A stretch of DNA of 64,000 bases from Enchytraeus crypticus (GCA_905160935.1 CAJHZI010000028.1:266001-330000); one strand, 5' to 3'; positions 23,466 through 35,059 are shown, counted from the stretch's first letter. A program made the numbers and translations. The notes: generated by a model from the sequence alone, not told the origin.

Positions 23466-24510
23466 ATCACATATCTATATAAATTTCAGTATATTTTTGG
23501 GGACGTCTTCGACATCATTTTTGGATGAGGAAACGGACGTCAAACCAGTATTACTATTATTGTTGTTATTGCACTACTATTATTATAGTTATTTATATGT
23601 ATTTATAAAAAATCTGTTAAGAGAAATGATCTTACATCCATGATTCCAGTATCAATGCACCCTTGATCCCGTGATCAAGGGTGCAATAGTATTAAGGGAT
23701 AAAGGGTGCTTCACTACAGCATATTCACTAAATTGCGTATACCCCTACTGAGACAACTACTAAGGGCAATATTTTTCACTGTTATATAAGCAAATGGGTA
23801 CTGACAAGTAATCAATTAGTAAACATGAAATGACTCGCGATTGTCTGCTCCGGTAGGGTTCGAAAATAGTAGATTTTAATTACTTTTTTATACAGTTTTA
23901 TTAAAAGTGAAAATATTTTACCTAAACTTTTTCGGAATATTATCAAAACACGTTTTAAATTGATTACATAAAACAAGGAATAACATTGGGATAAAATATT
24001 TCTTTCAAGCTGATATTAAAATAGCCCCCTGGGATCAAGGGTGCTTAGGGATCATGGGTGCATACTCTCCCCTTCAATGAAGATACCGTCAAATTCTAAT
24101 GACATTTTATTTGTGTAGCCTGCATTGAATCTTCCTGGATTGTGTCTGCAAAATAGTTATTATTTACTGTAGTGCAGTTTTTCAGAAACTTCTGTGGAAT
24201 ATCTCCTAGATCTTTGTGAATGAAATAAACACGTGTTTGTAACTATGGTCAATAATAGAAACAGTACAATAATTTTTTTACCTATTTTCAATTTTGCATT
24301 GTTTTCAATCCATTAGTTAATAGCTTATATAACATTAAAAGAATGACTTGTACTTTGTAGAACCTTTATGACATGCTGTTGAAGTTGCTGGAGGAAAGAG
24401 GTGTAGATGGAGAGCTTATTCAACAACTTATTGATTTCAGCACATCCTACGAGCATAAGAAATATGTCGGTCTGCTGGAACAGCTGCAACAATTTGCTAG
24501 TTCAAAGTAA
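16779..24510 (+). CDS. C1QBP: Complement component 1 Q subcomponent-binding protein (p32, MAM33 family), mitochondrial; complete, six exons
   Basis: Exons: 16779-17001, 18135-18288, 20242-20326, 21513-21633, 22548-22642, 24361-24510; joined they give 275 residues plus TAA, close to the vertebrate length of 282. p32 is an acidic, doughnut-shaped trimer of the mitochondrial matrix that supports mitochondrial translation. Residues 1-73 are rich in Arg and Ser with almost no acid, as expected of a targeting peptide, and end near QLHTSG. The mature part follows: DKELVDFLKDEIKHEK (first helix), NETIVIKLNVNNSV, an acidic loop, KPAFIVEISKGSGKTL, EWTDDVYSLSGSLMD, then the C-terminal helices (LYDMLLKLLEERGVDGEL and STSYEHKKYVGLLEQLQQF). 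All junctions are GT/AG and phases agree. The ATG at 16779 is chosen because it starts the basic presequence. An in-frame ATG at 16716 lies before a cag at 16733-16735 that looks like a splice acceptor, so a 5'UTR intron is likely. Confidence 0.93.
17002..18134 (+). other. C1QBP intron 1
   Basis: Donor gtatgtag, acceptor ttttataag. No repeats or frames of note. Confidence 0.6.
18289..20241 (+). other. C1QBP intron 2 with a LINE scrap and hairpin
   Basis: At 18864-19097 a plus frame (KIKYRSANAIFSMGNLNN, ASPCFSYALEALF) resembles the C-terminal region of the LINE at 62540-63790. At 19215-19250, AATCATCTAGCAAT and its exact complement form a hairpin with an 8-base loop. The rest shows nothing. 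Confidence 0.45.
20327..21512 (+). other. C1QBP intron 3 with SINE-D head and LINE tail
   Basis: At 20357-20430 (plus) is a tRNA-like SINE head, GGGGATATGGCGTAACGGTC then GGGTTCAAATCG, followed by a short direct duplication of ATATAAATCGCTGATCAGTC. At 20655-20730 (minus) is an L2-like 3' tail with GAGGAAACGGACGTTAAACC and TTATTA repeats. No exon seen. Confidence 0.6.
21885..22580 (+). repeat. 47-bp minisatellite built from the C1QBP exon-5 splice acceptor
   Basis: About 14 intronic copies of a 47-bp unit run head to tail into exon 5. Each unit consists of ttgtattgtgtag (the 3' splice site) followed by aagatgtgatagagataca (start of exon 5), then about 15 bases of filler. From the copy with its AG at 21983-21984 to the real acceptor AG at 22546-22547 there are 12 periods; one copy lacks a base. 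The first two copies (about 21885-21980) are the most diverged. Units near the exon alternate between two variants, gatagagatacag and gatggagataaag. If an upstream AG were used, the reading frame would reach the TAG of the next acceptor after 15 codons. Confidence 0.9.
22548..22642 (+). CDS. C1QBP: C1QBP exon 5, whose first bases and splice acceptor are copied in a tandem array upstream
   Basis: This 95-bp exon encodes EDVIEIQDVAMLDNGQEW and the following TDDVYSLSGSLMDG, matching the p32 segment before the last two helices. The first residue uses one base from exon 4. The acceptor reads ttgtgtag, and the donor after GACGGG is gtgtgtat. The array at 21885-22547 ends exactly at this acceptor, and this copy is the last one. 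Only here does the sequence leave the repeat consensus and go on in frame into TDDVYSLSG and a donor. That, plus the protein match, fixes it as the real exon. Confidence 0.9.
22790..24073. mobile_element. Non-autonomous DNA element with about 30-bp TIRs, in C1QBP intron 5
   Basis: Left end AGGGGAGAGTATACACCCAT then GATCCCTTAA; right end is its inverse with two or three differences. The interior repeats the motif GATCAAGGGTGC (or GCACCCTTGATC) many times in both orientations, near both ends and around 22990-23045 and 23645-23710. These look like subterminal transposase-binding repeats. No transposase frame. Inside it are (CT)n(TA)n at 23395-23465 and an L2-like tail at 23497-23545 (plus). Confidence 0.75.
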
Positions 24511-25340
24511 TTATGAGCCCAGCTTGATGGTCTTTTTTAAAACCGAGCAAGACAAAAGTAGAAATGCTATTAAGAATGTGGTTTAAGATATTGATTGTGT
24601 TTCAAAATTGTGTTTAGAAGTGAATAATGAAGAATCAGTGTGGTATCACTGAAGAGAGTATTACATTCTCAAAAAGAAACTATTGCAGATGTTGGATTAT
24701 GTAATAGATAACAATTGATTGCAAGTGATTGCATGTATTTGAATAGAACTGAAGGAAAAATTATTTCTAGTTTATGGTATATACAGTATATAGAAGTTAT
24801 CAATTACGAGATATGAAGGATTCAGAAGTGTCAAGTTCTATTTATGAATATAAATTTATATTTAATTTGGTGTTTGAAATTTTATAAAACTAGCTTAGCT
24901 TTGATTACGGGAGGTCGACACTAGCTCATAATCTACCTGATACGTCTGTCACTATTAAATGTAATTTGACCTAAAAAGACTTTAAAATAACTGAACTCCG
25001 AAGAGAGCTATTTTTTATATTTTGCTTTGATCATTAAAATACATGAGATCTAAAGATATTAGTTGTTTTACTAATTAACATATTACTGTGGGTGTTTTCT
25101 CCTCTGACAACTAATCAGGGATAAATTTCGGGGTTGTTTGTATGTGAAATGATATCCAGTTGAATGATCAGAGTGCTTTTACATGTGTTCAGCTGTTTAT
25201 GACAGCTATAATTATGATATAAGAAGTTATATTCTAAAGTGTTTTTCCAAGTTGTATTTTGTACATGTATGTTAGAGATTGCACTATTTGATTTCTTCAC
25301 TTTAATGAATCTTGTTTTGTTTTTGTCAGTTTTCTATTTA

Positions 25341-25346
25341 AATAAA
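25341..25346 (+). terminator. Candidate C1QBP polyadenylation signal
   Basis: AATAAA lies about 830 bases after the C1QBP stop codon, followed by T-rich sequence and then unrelated intergenic DNA. The interval 24511-25340 shows no other coding exon and is best read as the 3' UTR. Confidence 0.4.
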
Positions 25347-26327
25347 ATTATGTTTCAACTCTGTCTCTTATTTCTCGCTTTCCACCAGACAAAATAGTCA
25401 GATTTATTATTCAACTGGTACCAGGTGGTCGCTACTTTAGCTATCTGTCACAGTACCACTATTGCCTGATAAGCGGAGGCCATTGATACAAGTTTTAGTT
25501 ATTTAGAGTGTAGAATAAACGTATGATTAGTTATTTAGAGTAGTAGTACTAGTTATTTAGAGTGCAGAATAAACTTATGCTAGACGTATAAAATTCATTA
25601 AGCCTATATTATTCAATTAAAAGAAATTCAGTATTTTCATCATCTTCCTTTGAATCCCAGTTCAACTAGGGTCGGGATACAAATAGACTGTCTAAAATCC
25701 TCTCTGTCCTACATCATATCATCAGTCAATCCCCAATTTGAGACTTTTCATTCGTTTAATTTTTTGTAGCAATTTCTGGAGCCTAGGTGCTCACCAACCG
25801 AATGCCCTTTCTGACGTTGGTATGAATGCTTTACGACACGTGCAGTCACCGGTTGGTCAATTCTTCAAACAACCTGGACACAATACAGGGAAAAAAATTA
25901 AGAAAAGAAAATAAATTCAGTATAATCAAACAAAATTTAATCTACTAATTTCTACTTATCCGAGCCAGTAGCATAATCGGCAGGGTGTCTGGGGTTCAAT
26001 AGCTAGTAGGTACAAGGCCAGTGCTCGCTTGTCACAGATAGTGATGTGAGCTTATTTTAAAACAATTGTTGCTTTGAAGTGTTTTTTGTACACCACGAAT
26101 AAAGAACACAAATAACAATTAAAAACACCTTCATTTTCCTTCAAAATAATGAAATAACTAATTAATTATTATAAAAAATTATATTATTAATGCTGCTACT
26201 AATGCAGTACTAATGGCAACAATATATTTCTCAGTTACTGACTCGCTGACTGACATAGAAGTCTATGCTGCGATGGCTGTAAAAACGGCCTTAATATTAT
26301 CATTATAAGATTATTATCTTATTATAA
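25347..26327. other. Intergenic between convergent C1QBP and PCGF1, with repeat family E
   Basis: At 25636-25890 is a dispersed repeat (read on minus: GTATCCCGACCCTAGTTGAA then GATGATG tail) that recurs at 48815-49102 and as fragments at 27700, 42025, 45233 and 60772. The rest is AT-rich without genes. Confidence 0.6.
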
Positions 26328-26682
26328 TAGACCTTTTATAAAAGGTGCTTACTTTGAAAAATCACCATATGTATTATTTCATGCGTTGGCGTTGGAGCGG
26401 CGTCACGGTGCATCATACAATTAATTGTTTTGTGGCAGGCAACTGCAATGTAATATATCATTAAAATGTAATATATCCCCTCTAGATATTCTATCTAGAC
26501 ATATATTAACTGTAAATTAAGATATGTTTATCATCATTTGACAAGAAATTGAAATAAAATTTTTTGTATATATAGAATATTGCCAGCCGTCAATAGAAGC
26601 ACACACCCCTCACCACTCTCCCACTTGGCTTTGTTTATTATGTGAACAGAGTTACCGCTACATATTATCAAAGGTCTATAAG
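26328..26682. mobile_element. MITE with TAGACCTT...AAGGTCTA ends, copy 2
   Basis: Second copy of the element at 16192, in the same orientation, about 55 bp shorter, with the ends ATAGACCTTTTATAAAAGGT and ATCAAAGGTCTATA. The two copies differ at many sites, so neither is recent. Confidence 0.82.
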
Positions 26683-27807
26683 ATTTATCTTATCTGAAGA
26701 TAATATAATATTAAGGGTATATTAAGTAATGGTTTTATAAATAACAAAGGCGTACTAAATCTCAGTGATGCTGTGGACGATGACTGTTATTTGTTGGTTA
26801 CTTCTATCAAAACGTTTATTTAAACTTCTATCAATACATGGGCTTTATATATGCGTTGCACCCTGGTATAAGAAAGATTGATGGAAGAGGTTGCACAGTG
26901 TTTAGCTGACAGCTTGTAGTGAGTTGTTAACATGTGCAGAGCTTAGACTTGTTTCAACAGAACTTGTATCAACATGTCGAGGATCAAGTCTGTAGTAGAG
27001 AGACATCGGTGAAGGCTGCAACAAAGAAAAACAATCATAGTAACTCTCTCTGTAGAGTTGCGTCACATTTTAGGTACCACAGTTTACTTCTCATTCTAAC
27101 AAATGAGCACTTTCGACAAAGTAAGCACTCAATCATAAGTTAATTCAATTACAAAGGAACAATCAATAGAGTCAATATTAAATCTAAGTATAGCATTTTT
27201 TGGAAAATATATGGTTTCTGAATGGCTTCGAATTAATTTTCTCATCTTTAGCTTCGTTGCCCTTGGACTTGGATAGCAATGGCATGCACAAAAAGACAAA
27301 TGGATAGTAGCATGTCCATTTTGTAATGAGCTGGCTCTGCAAATGCGCTGCATCTGTACTATGACTTGTTCCATTTGTTTATATGTAATATGTAATATTC
27401 TAGTTAAGAAATTACTGACCATAGTTTACCTGAGTAAGTGCATTATCACATAATTTTACTAGAGAAAAAATTAATAATTAACTGAACAACAACAATTAAT
27501 AATGTAATTAGAGTGCTATTGTCTTTCAAGACAAAATTAAGCCAACAAGCAAAAAGTAGAAAGTCTATGATCGTTGCCTATTCAAGATCCCGAAAAAAAG
27601 TCCAACGATAAAACGAAACGTATAAGCTTTCTTCAGTCAACATATTTTCAAGTTTTAAATAACCCAATAAACCAGATAAACTCTAGTCTACATCACATTC
27701 TAATATCATCATCATCATCTTCCCTTAAATCCCAGTTTAACCAGGGTCGGGATACGAATACATACGATACGGGATACATCACATTCCAGTATAAGATCAT
27801 AAATCAA
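26683..27807. other. 3' flank of PCGF1
   Basis: Frames at 27129-27422 (minus) and 26934-27143 (plus) have no recognised similarity. Repeat E fragment at 27700-27772. I saw no convincing further PCGF1 exon. Confidence 0.4.
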
Positions 27808-28060
27808 TCATTTAGTAATTGAAGTGTAGATGACGTGCCAGCTAACCTTAGTAAACCAGTACATTAGAAAAATCTGTTTCAGACAGATATTGTCCTCAAT
27901 TGATCGATCGCAGCACATTATTTGTAGCATGAGATGAGGAGGAATGTTGAGCTTGTCTCGTAGAAGTTGTTTGATGTGACAGACACACACACGCACTGAG
28001 CATCTGATGAACTTCTTGTCGAGCACAGGAAGTGTGAATCCACAGCGAGATACCTGCACT
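27808..28060 (-). CDS. PCGF1: PCGF1 last exon, RAWUL domain and C-terminus
   Basis: The exon begins after ttacgcag (AG at 28062-28061), completing the Glu codon left by the consensus donor gtatgt of exon 5. It encodes [18 protein letters not shown], then [14 protein letters not shown] and [15 protein letters not shown], aligning with the PCGF1 RAWUL fold. It runs to TAA at 27808-27810 as [13 protein letters not shown], which can take the place of the last beta strand (PSPLLLQYSVK in human). A gt at 27846-27845 just after WFTK would be an alternative donor, but I found no convincing downstream exon, so the read-through terminus is preferred. Confidence 0.78.
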
Positions 28061-30596
28061 CTGCGTAAACATCATCATCATCTCGCTCATATGGTGGCAC
28101 AAACAGTAAAGTTTCTTATTATGGGTCAGTAGCAAAATATTCAAACCAAAGTCAGGTCAATGACATCAAAGATCATCTATGCCAACTTAGAGAGACTTGT
28201 TGCCAGCAATTTAATGGCCTGTAAATTAGAAAGGTTGCAAATGTTTTGCACTAGAATAATGGTAAACTGTAGCAGTTGGCAACACTTCTTACTTTATAAT
28301 GTCAAGGGTAGAAATGGATTTAAAATGACCATGACACTCTCTGAACGACTGCAATATTAGCTATATTGTGAAACAAGCCCTTTTTTTTATACAGCAGAAG
28401 GATCACAGAAATAATAATTAATTAAATATGGCGGATCCTATGAATTAAAATTTAACTATACATCATGTGGAATAAAATATCATTCTTCTTATCAGTACGT
28501 GCTGGTTCAAATCCTGGGATACCCCGTCACTGATATCACTTTTGAGTGAGGTAACTGACGTTAACATTAGCATTACGAACTTTTTAGTAGTATTAAAGTC
28601 TATATGTTAATACATACATTACAATACATGAACTGCAATATTACACTATTACTAGTTTTGCTAATATTACGCCCCTATATATAGAGAGACATTGTGAGAC
28701 AGAGAGAGAGGGACAGCAGAAAAAAGACATACTCATGTCTAGAGAGAGAGAAGGCTAGTAGAGGATCGTTGCAGTAGTAGTGTGCCTGTGGGTCAGTGTA
28801 CACAGTTATGAGAGGTGTGAGCTTTGAGCCCATGTCTGTCAACATATCAAACAAACTCTTTATGGTATCTACCTAATAACTGCTTCAGCTTTACAAACAC
28901 AACTACTATCATTATTATTATTATTATTATGCCACATAACTGTCAACTTCTCAATAACACAAATGAATAAATCACACTTCCATCTTGTCGTTCAAGGTAT
29001 AACAACTACAAAAATAATTCTTAATCCAATGTTGACCAGTCCACTAGTAATAACTACAATAAATCTTTGACTGCGGGGTGATAAAATGGAAGTGTGCGCA
29101 TAGGTAAAGAACATTAAAATGAAGCTAAGCAAAGCTGGGTCCAGGGAGTAAGTGGATATGCCATCTCCTGGATTACTGAGCGGTGACAACACAAATAAAA
29201 ACCCCATGGTGTTATAAGATTATTCCTAAATCTGCGCTAGCTGCAATTTACACTAGCATTTACAATTATCACCAATCATAAAGGGAGAATGTAATAACAC
29301 TCTGTACAAAAGTAGAAAACTTCCTTAAAAGTGTAAAGTAGTCTCGAAGACTTGGGCATGTCACTTGATTCTTGAGAAAAAAGTCGAGGCCAGCTATGTT
29401 CATAGCAACAATATCACATCTAAACATAGACAACATAGTTTGCAATTCATCCAATTTACATAAAACACAAAAACGAAACTAGCTTAGCAACTTAAAGAAG
29501 GTAGAAAAGTCTCTGGCACACTCTAATATTTCAAAGTAAGGCAACCTGTCTGCAGCTGTACAGCCAATCTAAATTAAACAAGAAGAGGAGGAGAGTGATG
29601 CAGACTATATCAGAGAGAGTAGGAAAACAATTCTAAACAGGAATTTTAAAAAAAAGTTAATTATTTCTTACAGGAATTAAAGCGAGAAGGAGAGAACAGA
29701 AGACACCATGAATAGAAACAAGATGAAAAAAAGGTTTTGACAAACTTTTACCTTCTTTTTGTTCTCTCATGATACCACGAGATCTGTAAAATTCCAAACG
29801 TCTCTGCTCCTCATCTGTTGACACATGTCCGCAAAAATATGCAAGTTTGTATCATACACACATCCATATATACATCGCATATGCCTGAGTGATATGTGCA
29901 CACTGATATAAGCTTACACGTGCACATAAAGTAAACTTACAAAAATTTAAATCCATCACAACCATCACAGGCTCAAATGTCATCATCCTGCTTCACAAGT
30001 TTTGATGATGACATCAGTACATGCGCACAAGCACATCAGCAAGGGTGCAGTATGCGCACACATCACGGAGGATGAACCTGTACATAATCACAGCAGTATG
30101 TGCACTAGTTGAGTATGTACACAAGTAGAGTTGACTCAGATTCACTTTTGTGTGCTATAGAGATCCTTATGTATGTCCTTACGTATATGTCCTCAATATA
30201 GCTAAGGTATATTGTAAACAATTTACCTTAGGTATATTAACACTATATACCTTAGGTATATCCTAAGGTATATTGTAAACAATTTACCTTAGGTATATTA
30301 ACACTATATACCTTAGGTATATCGTCTACAGAGATCCTTAGGCACATAGTGAATAGAAGAGAGGGACAGACCTACTTTCATAGAGTCCAAACAAAAGCTG
30401 TTGAAAGAATATACAGTAGATACTAGATATGATTATATGACAGGGATAGGAAGAAATACAGGGACAGATAAGTAACGAGAGAGTTGTCTTCTCTCATACA
30501 TATGCCAATAGACGATTAATTGATTTAAAGCATATAACTGATTTCCTGCCTGTCAAAAAGAGATACACAGAGAAACAGAGGAGCGAGAGAAGAGAT

Positions 30597-30633
<37 letters not shown>

Positions 30634-33600
30634 CTTACTCTCATAGAGTCCAGGAACAAGTTTATAAACAATGTCTTGCATGACATGATCGGGTTTGAGG
30701 TTCATCAGAGGCTGAGTTTCGTGGATTTTAAGCATACAGTGCGGGCAGCAGTTAGAGTTCTGCAGATGTCTAACAATACAACTCCTACAAACTACATACA
30801 CACATACATAAACATACACACCTACACATACATACACCACAAACATCCATACACCACAAACATATTAATTTCATGCCTGTCAAAAAGAGTTACACGAAAA
30901 AAAAGGAGTCTTTTCTTGAATTGATGCCCTCCATCCTCCAATTACCCATCTGGTTAATCTTTCAGTTTCTGAAGGAATTTTTCTTTCTACTTCCAAAAGT
31001 GCTGTTGTTTCTCCTCTGCTTAAAAAGCAGTCACTTCCAAAAGACGATCTTTCTAGCAATCGCCCCATATCCAACCTAAATTTCGTTTCCAAAATCTTGG
31101 AAAAAATAATCTACACTCGCTTATGCAGCTATCTTGAATCTTATCAGCATCCAATTTTTTATATTTTATTCAGCACTGACATTTATTTAGCTTAATTTGT
31201 CTTTCCTAATCAAACTAAAACCTTACAGGTCTATTTCCTCTTTACACACAACCTTCCCTCTTTGGTTAACGAATTGCACTGTAATTGTTCTCGATGTCTC
31301 TTAGATCTATGAATTTGCTAGTGAGATCTGGTGGTGTAGAACTACTTTTATTTTTCGTTTGAGCACAGTTGGGTGAAGAACCAGACATTAGATCTACATT
31401 TTATTGTACTGCATTGTATTGTTTAATTGTATTGTATAATTGAAATTACATTAAAGCAAAACTAGCACAATCAAGAAACTATAACTGCAAATGAAAGAGG
31501 CACTTACACGTATGCAGGCACTCTGAGATCGTTGTAGCATCGACATAGTAACCAGCACACAGAGAACAGACAATCAGTGGATTAATGTCTCTCATCGCAA
31601 TCTTAACAGTCTGAAATCAATATAATACTAAATATAATACTAAGAAATTATATCATACTAAATATTCAAATATTAGATTCTTAGGAATATCAGATAGTCC
31701 TTTTAAGTGTTATTGTCATCACTTTTATCTACGTTCAAATATTTAAAAATATTGTTAATATCACCAGGTCTCTAGGAATGAACAATAACCACAAGAATAC
31801 TTAGACTTACCTGATACTCATGTAATTTGATATTCAGATACATTGTACATAACAGGAATTTATTTTCAGTGCCATATACTAGTCACCAGTAAGCAAACTG
31901 AAAACATCTCACTATTAACCAGAAAACTGTAACATTTCCGTAAGAAAGCAACCATTAAAAACACTCAAACCTAACCTTTCTTAGCTTTTAAACTTACATA
32001 AAAAATAGTCAAATTTATGGTTTATTTGCTTAAATGTAATTAAACATTTTACTTAACTATAACGTTAAACTTTTAGAAGATTTATTTTAAATAACTTTAT
32101 CAATGTATAGCATGTATAATACAGCTGGATGTGAGTTACTAGCACGTTTTCCTGATAAGCAGGAGGCCAAGGATCTCAATTCCAGTCATAGCATCTCCGA
32201 CAGTACCTTCACAATTTTAAAAGCTAAAAGCAGGTATTAACTTTAATTAATAGCTTCATAGAAGTTTGAACACATTAACTGCCCTTTACCAAGTTAATAC
32301 CCAGTGATTATCTGAATTTTTTGTTACACTGGATACCGTTGGATCAATAGCGACCCCACATACTTACATCACAATTACTTCTATAGCATCACTTGTTTAT
32401 CTTTTTTAGTGCACTGCCTACTGGCAGGTCCATGGTACATAACGCCTCCACTCTTCTTTATCTTCCGACTTCCTCTTCATTTCCACATATGAGTGGGTCT
32501 TTAAATCATCTAACATACCTAATCTCAGCCTGCCCCTGCCTCTTTTTCCTTCCATTCTACCTTCTATGACCTCTTTTAATAGACCTTCCCCCCTTAGAAT
32601 GTGTCCTATCCATCTCTTCTTCCTAGTTCTTAATACATTTATCAACTGTCTATCTATGCCAACTCTCTCCAGGACTTCCTCATTTGTAACCTTTTGAGTC
32701 CAGCTAATCCTCTCCATTCTTCTCCAAATCCACATTTCTAATGCCTCCAGATTCCTAATATCTTCCTTCCTTAAGGTCCACTTTTCACAGGTCAGCTTTC
32801 ACTTGTTTATACGAAAATTTATTTCACTGTCATCAGAAGACATTTCTGCTTCACAAATAATACTAATTAATGGTTTACGGGAGCATGAACATTAGTGGAT
32901 ATGAATGTGTATACACAAACCAGGAAAATGTTTCTGTGCATTAACTTAAAAGTCTAACCACTATAGATATAAATTCAATCTTCAAACAAAATAGTATTTT
33001 ATTCTCTAAAAGTTTTAAATCTTTTTAAGTATTTCTCTAAATTTTGCATCGTAACATTATAAAAAAGTTTAATTTTTTTATTTGAGAGCATTCAATTGGC
33101 ACAATTTTTTCATGGATTATAAGGGCCGTGAACACAGTTCATATTAGCTGTTAGTTATGTTAGTATATAAACATCTTGGTATCATCCCCACCGCTACAAC
33201 TGAGCTCTCTTCTTTATTTTATTTTATTACTTAATAAGAGTTTTTGATGAATTAGTTAGAACTCAAGCATCATTATAGGCAATTAATGGGCATACAACTC
33301 TACCAATTTCCTCATCATAGGTACTACTTATGAATACTTCAAATTTTTATCCTAACAGACGAGAGTCCAGATGGTATACAGTCTATACCCGAGGTAACAC
33401 CCGTCTCCCAAACTGGAGTACTCTGGTGATGTTTGTCAAGCAAAATCTTAAAATACTATTTTTTAATGTATTTAATCCGTATAGTTACACACATGACATA
33501 CAGCATATGCTGCATGCAGTATGTCATTTTCTTTCTTTTATTTTGTAGTATTGGCCATTGATCTACGCTTGTACAACATCTATAGATTCAACTCTTGTTC

Positions 33601-34570
33601 AATAAACGTCGGAAAGCAGCATTTTGTTCATATATCTTTGCCATATCATTATACTGATATACTGATGGAGCTCATCACACTCCAAACTATCATTAGAAGC
33701 GAGCAATTTGCTTAATGTTGTTATACAGCACATTCTCGATTTTCACTTTTACAATAAAATTTTGTAACTATTGATCGGCTGTGTTGACTCTTCTTCGGTG
33801 TGTTTATGTCAAAGTTATGAATGATATCATCTTTGGATTAGTCTCAATCCAAATAGTCCCGGTCTAACCTGCTTCTCATAATAAATACAACATTGCTCTT
33901 GCTAGTGGGAGAGTAAAAAGCAATGCAACTTCTTTAGGATAAAGTAAAGCACACTAAGTGCCCTTTTGTTGATTTTTCTACTAATAACAAACTCTAGCTC
34001 ATGAGCACTGCTCAGAAGAGCCTTCCTCGAATGTGACATGAATTCTAAATGTGATGTTTGCTCTCCTTCAGATGATTGAGTGTATGCTCGTGAAAATTGT
34101 CTCATACCATACCATTGTTGGTTTCATTCTGTTCCTATATAGATCGTTAACAACGCGGTTACTGTTGAGTTTCTTCGGCTGGTATTTACTTGTCATGTCG
34201 AGTAGTAAAATCTTAGAAGTGACACTTGTTTTGCCAAATGGAAGTACTATGGTGATGTTTGTCAAGCAAAATCTTAAAATATTATTGTGTAGTATTGGCC
34301 ATTGAACAACGCTAGTACTGCATCTTTAGATTCAGCTCTTGTTCTATAAAAGTCGGAAAGCAACATTTTATTCACATATCTTTGTCATATCGTTATACTA
34401 ATAGAGCTCATGATACTCCAAACCATTAAGTTGATATAGGTGATATTTATTTCCGAGTCATCTATTAGATAAGAGCATGTTTATTTTATCACTTAAACGC
34501 CTCCAATCAACAACTAATACACTGTTGTGACTGCTTAATAAACAAATAATTACCCACTTACCTCGTCCAT
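27808..34570 (-). CDS. PCGF1: Polycomb group RING finger protein 1, complete or nearly so, six exons
   Basis: Exons in order: 34570-34562, 31610-31508, 30791-30639, 29814-29752, 28835-28733, 28060-27808; joined they give 227 residues (human 259). PCGF1 is the nuclear RING partner of RING1/RNF2 in the variant Polycomb complex PRC1.1 (with BCOR and KDM2B), which ubiquitinates H2A. The RING carries C18, C21, C34, H36, C39, C42, C53 and C56. The PCGF1-type stretch [12 protein letters not shown] then [13 protein letters not shown] follows, an [13 protein letters not shown] helix, the AHYY motif, and a C-terminal RAWUL ubiquitin-like domain from FIRCSVRV to [12 protein letters not shown] separates it from PCGF2-6. 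Phases agree at every junction. The first exon supplies only Met-Asp-Glu before gtaagt and is the least certain part; human PCGF1 has about 40 more N-terminal residues. Confidence 0.88.
28490..28585 (+). mobile_element. tRNA-derived SINE family A fragment in PCGF1 intron
   Basis: GCTGGTTCAAATCCTGGGAT, then GAGTGAGGTAACTGACGTTA and ACATTAGCATTACG. The head is truncated 5' of the B box. Confidence 0.75.
30202..30323. repeat. 61-bp tandem duplication in PCGF1 intron
   Basis: CTAAGGTATATTGTAAACAA and the rest of the 61-bp unit occurs twice without visible changes. The unit itself contains inverted ACCTTAGGTATA motifs. Confidence 0.88.
30639..31610 (-). CDS. PCGF1: PCGF1 RING-finger exons 2 and 3
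   Basis: Exon 2 (31610-31508) carries [19 protein letters not shown] and the rest of the first RING half up to SECLHT; it ends phase 1 at the consensus donor gtaagt (31507 downward). Exon 3 (30791-30639) begins by completing Phe and reads [10 protein letters not shown], then [15 protein letters not shown] and [15 protein letters not shown]. The zinc ligands C3-H-C4 are split 4+4 between the exons. The 716-bp intron between them contains a LINE reverse-transcriptase scrap on the opposite strand. Confidence 0.9.
30895..31180 (+). mobile_element. CR1/L2-like LINE reverse-transcriptase fragment
   Basis: Plus-strand frames read [20 protein letters not shown], then [29 protein letters not shown] and RLCSYLES, the conserved fingers region of CR1/L2 RTs. 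No catalytic part remains. It lies antisense in the PCGF1 intron between exons 2 and 3. Confidence 0.75.
31611..34561 (-). other. PCGF1 intron 1 with repeats
   Basis: Carries the LINE end at 32410-32800. It also holds two related blocks: 33416-33694 shares TGGTGATGTTTGTCAAGCAA and GTAGTATTGGCCATTGA with 34240-34440. The first block has an extra 86 bases with the palindrome CATACAGCATATGCTGCATG, a fragment also seen at 62365-62440. Confidence 0.6.
32410..32800 (-). mobile_element. LINE 3' end (family F), minus orientation
   Basis: Open frame of 105 codons: [53 protein letters not shown], ending YVPWTCQ. This is the C-terminal domain of an APE-type LINE (WGHILR-type motif). A close copy in the other orientation is at 52440-52890. 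Confidence 0.85.
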
Positions 34571-35059
34571 TGTAGATTCTAGCTACCTTCTTAGGTAGGC
34601 CTATTCGGTTCCTAAACTTTAATGTAATTTTACAGTTTCAATCCACGTTATTTTTAACAAGCATAAAGTTCACGGCTTACTTATGTAATCTAAGACGTAT
34701 TTAAGATTCTAAAATTGCTTTGCTATAAAAGAGCAATCTCACAACTAAAATAATAGAAAATTTAATCACCTATATCACAAAGTAAACAGCTGTATTATAC
34801 ATTATTTTTTGTCGGAAGTTCATAACCATGTCTAGTTCTCGCTTCTTCTTTACTTGCGTGGTTATATACGGAACTGAAATGGTTTGTGCAATATTAAGAG
34901 ACTGTAGTAAGGACTAAAACGTCTTCTGTAACTTTTCTCCCGCAAATTTACAGGTCAAAAATTTACATGCCTACTTATAGCCTGCCTTCATATTCAGTAA
35001 GGCTGCTTTGAGAGGCTAACAGCACTGACATCATTTAACTTGTACAATAAGTAGCAACA

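Noticed and set aside
27249-27345. Possible alternative last PCGF1 exon after a ttgcag
   Set aside because: In the required phase it reads SQLITKWTC..., which does not resemble the RAWUL terminus; the read-through end fits better.
30553-30640. Ser/Leu-rich extension after the PCGF1 RING exon
   Set aside because: It lies beyond the gtaagt donor and translates a GA/CT microsatellite.
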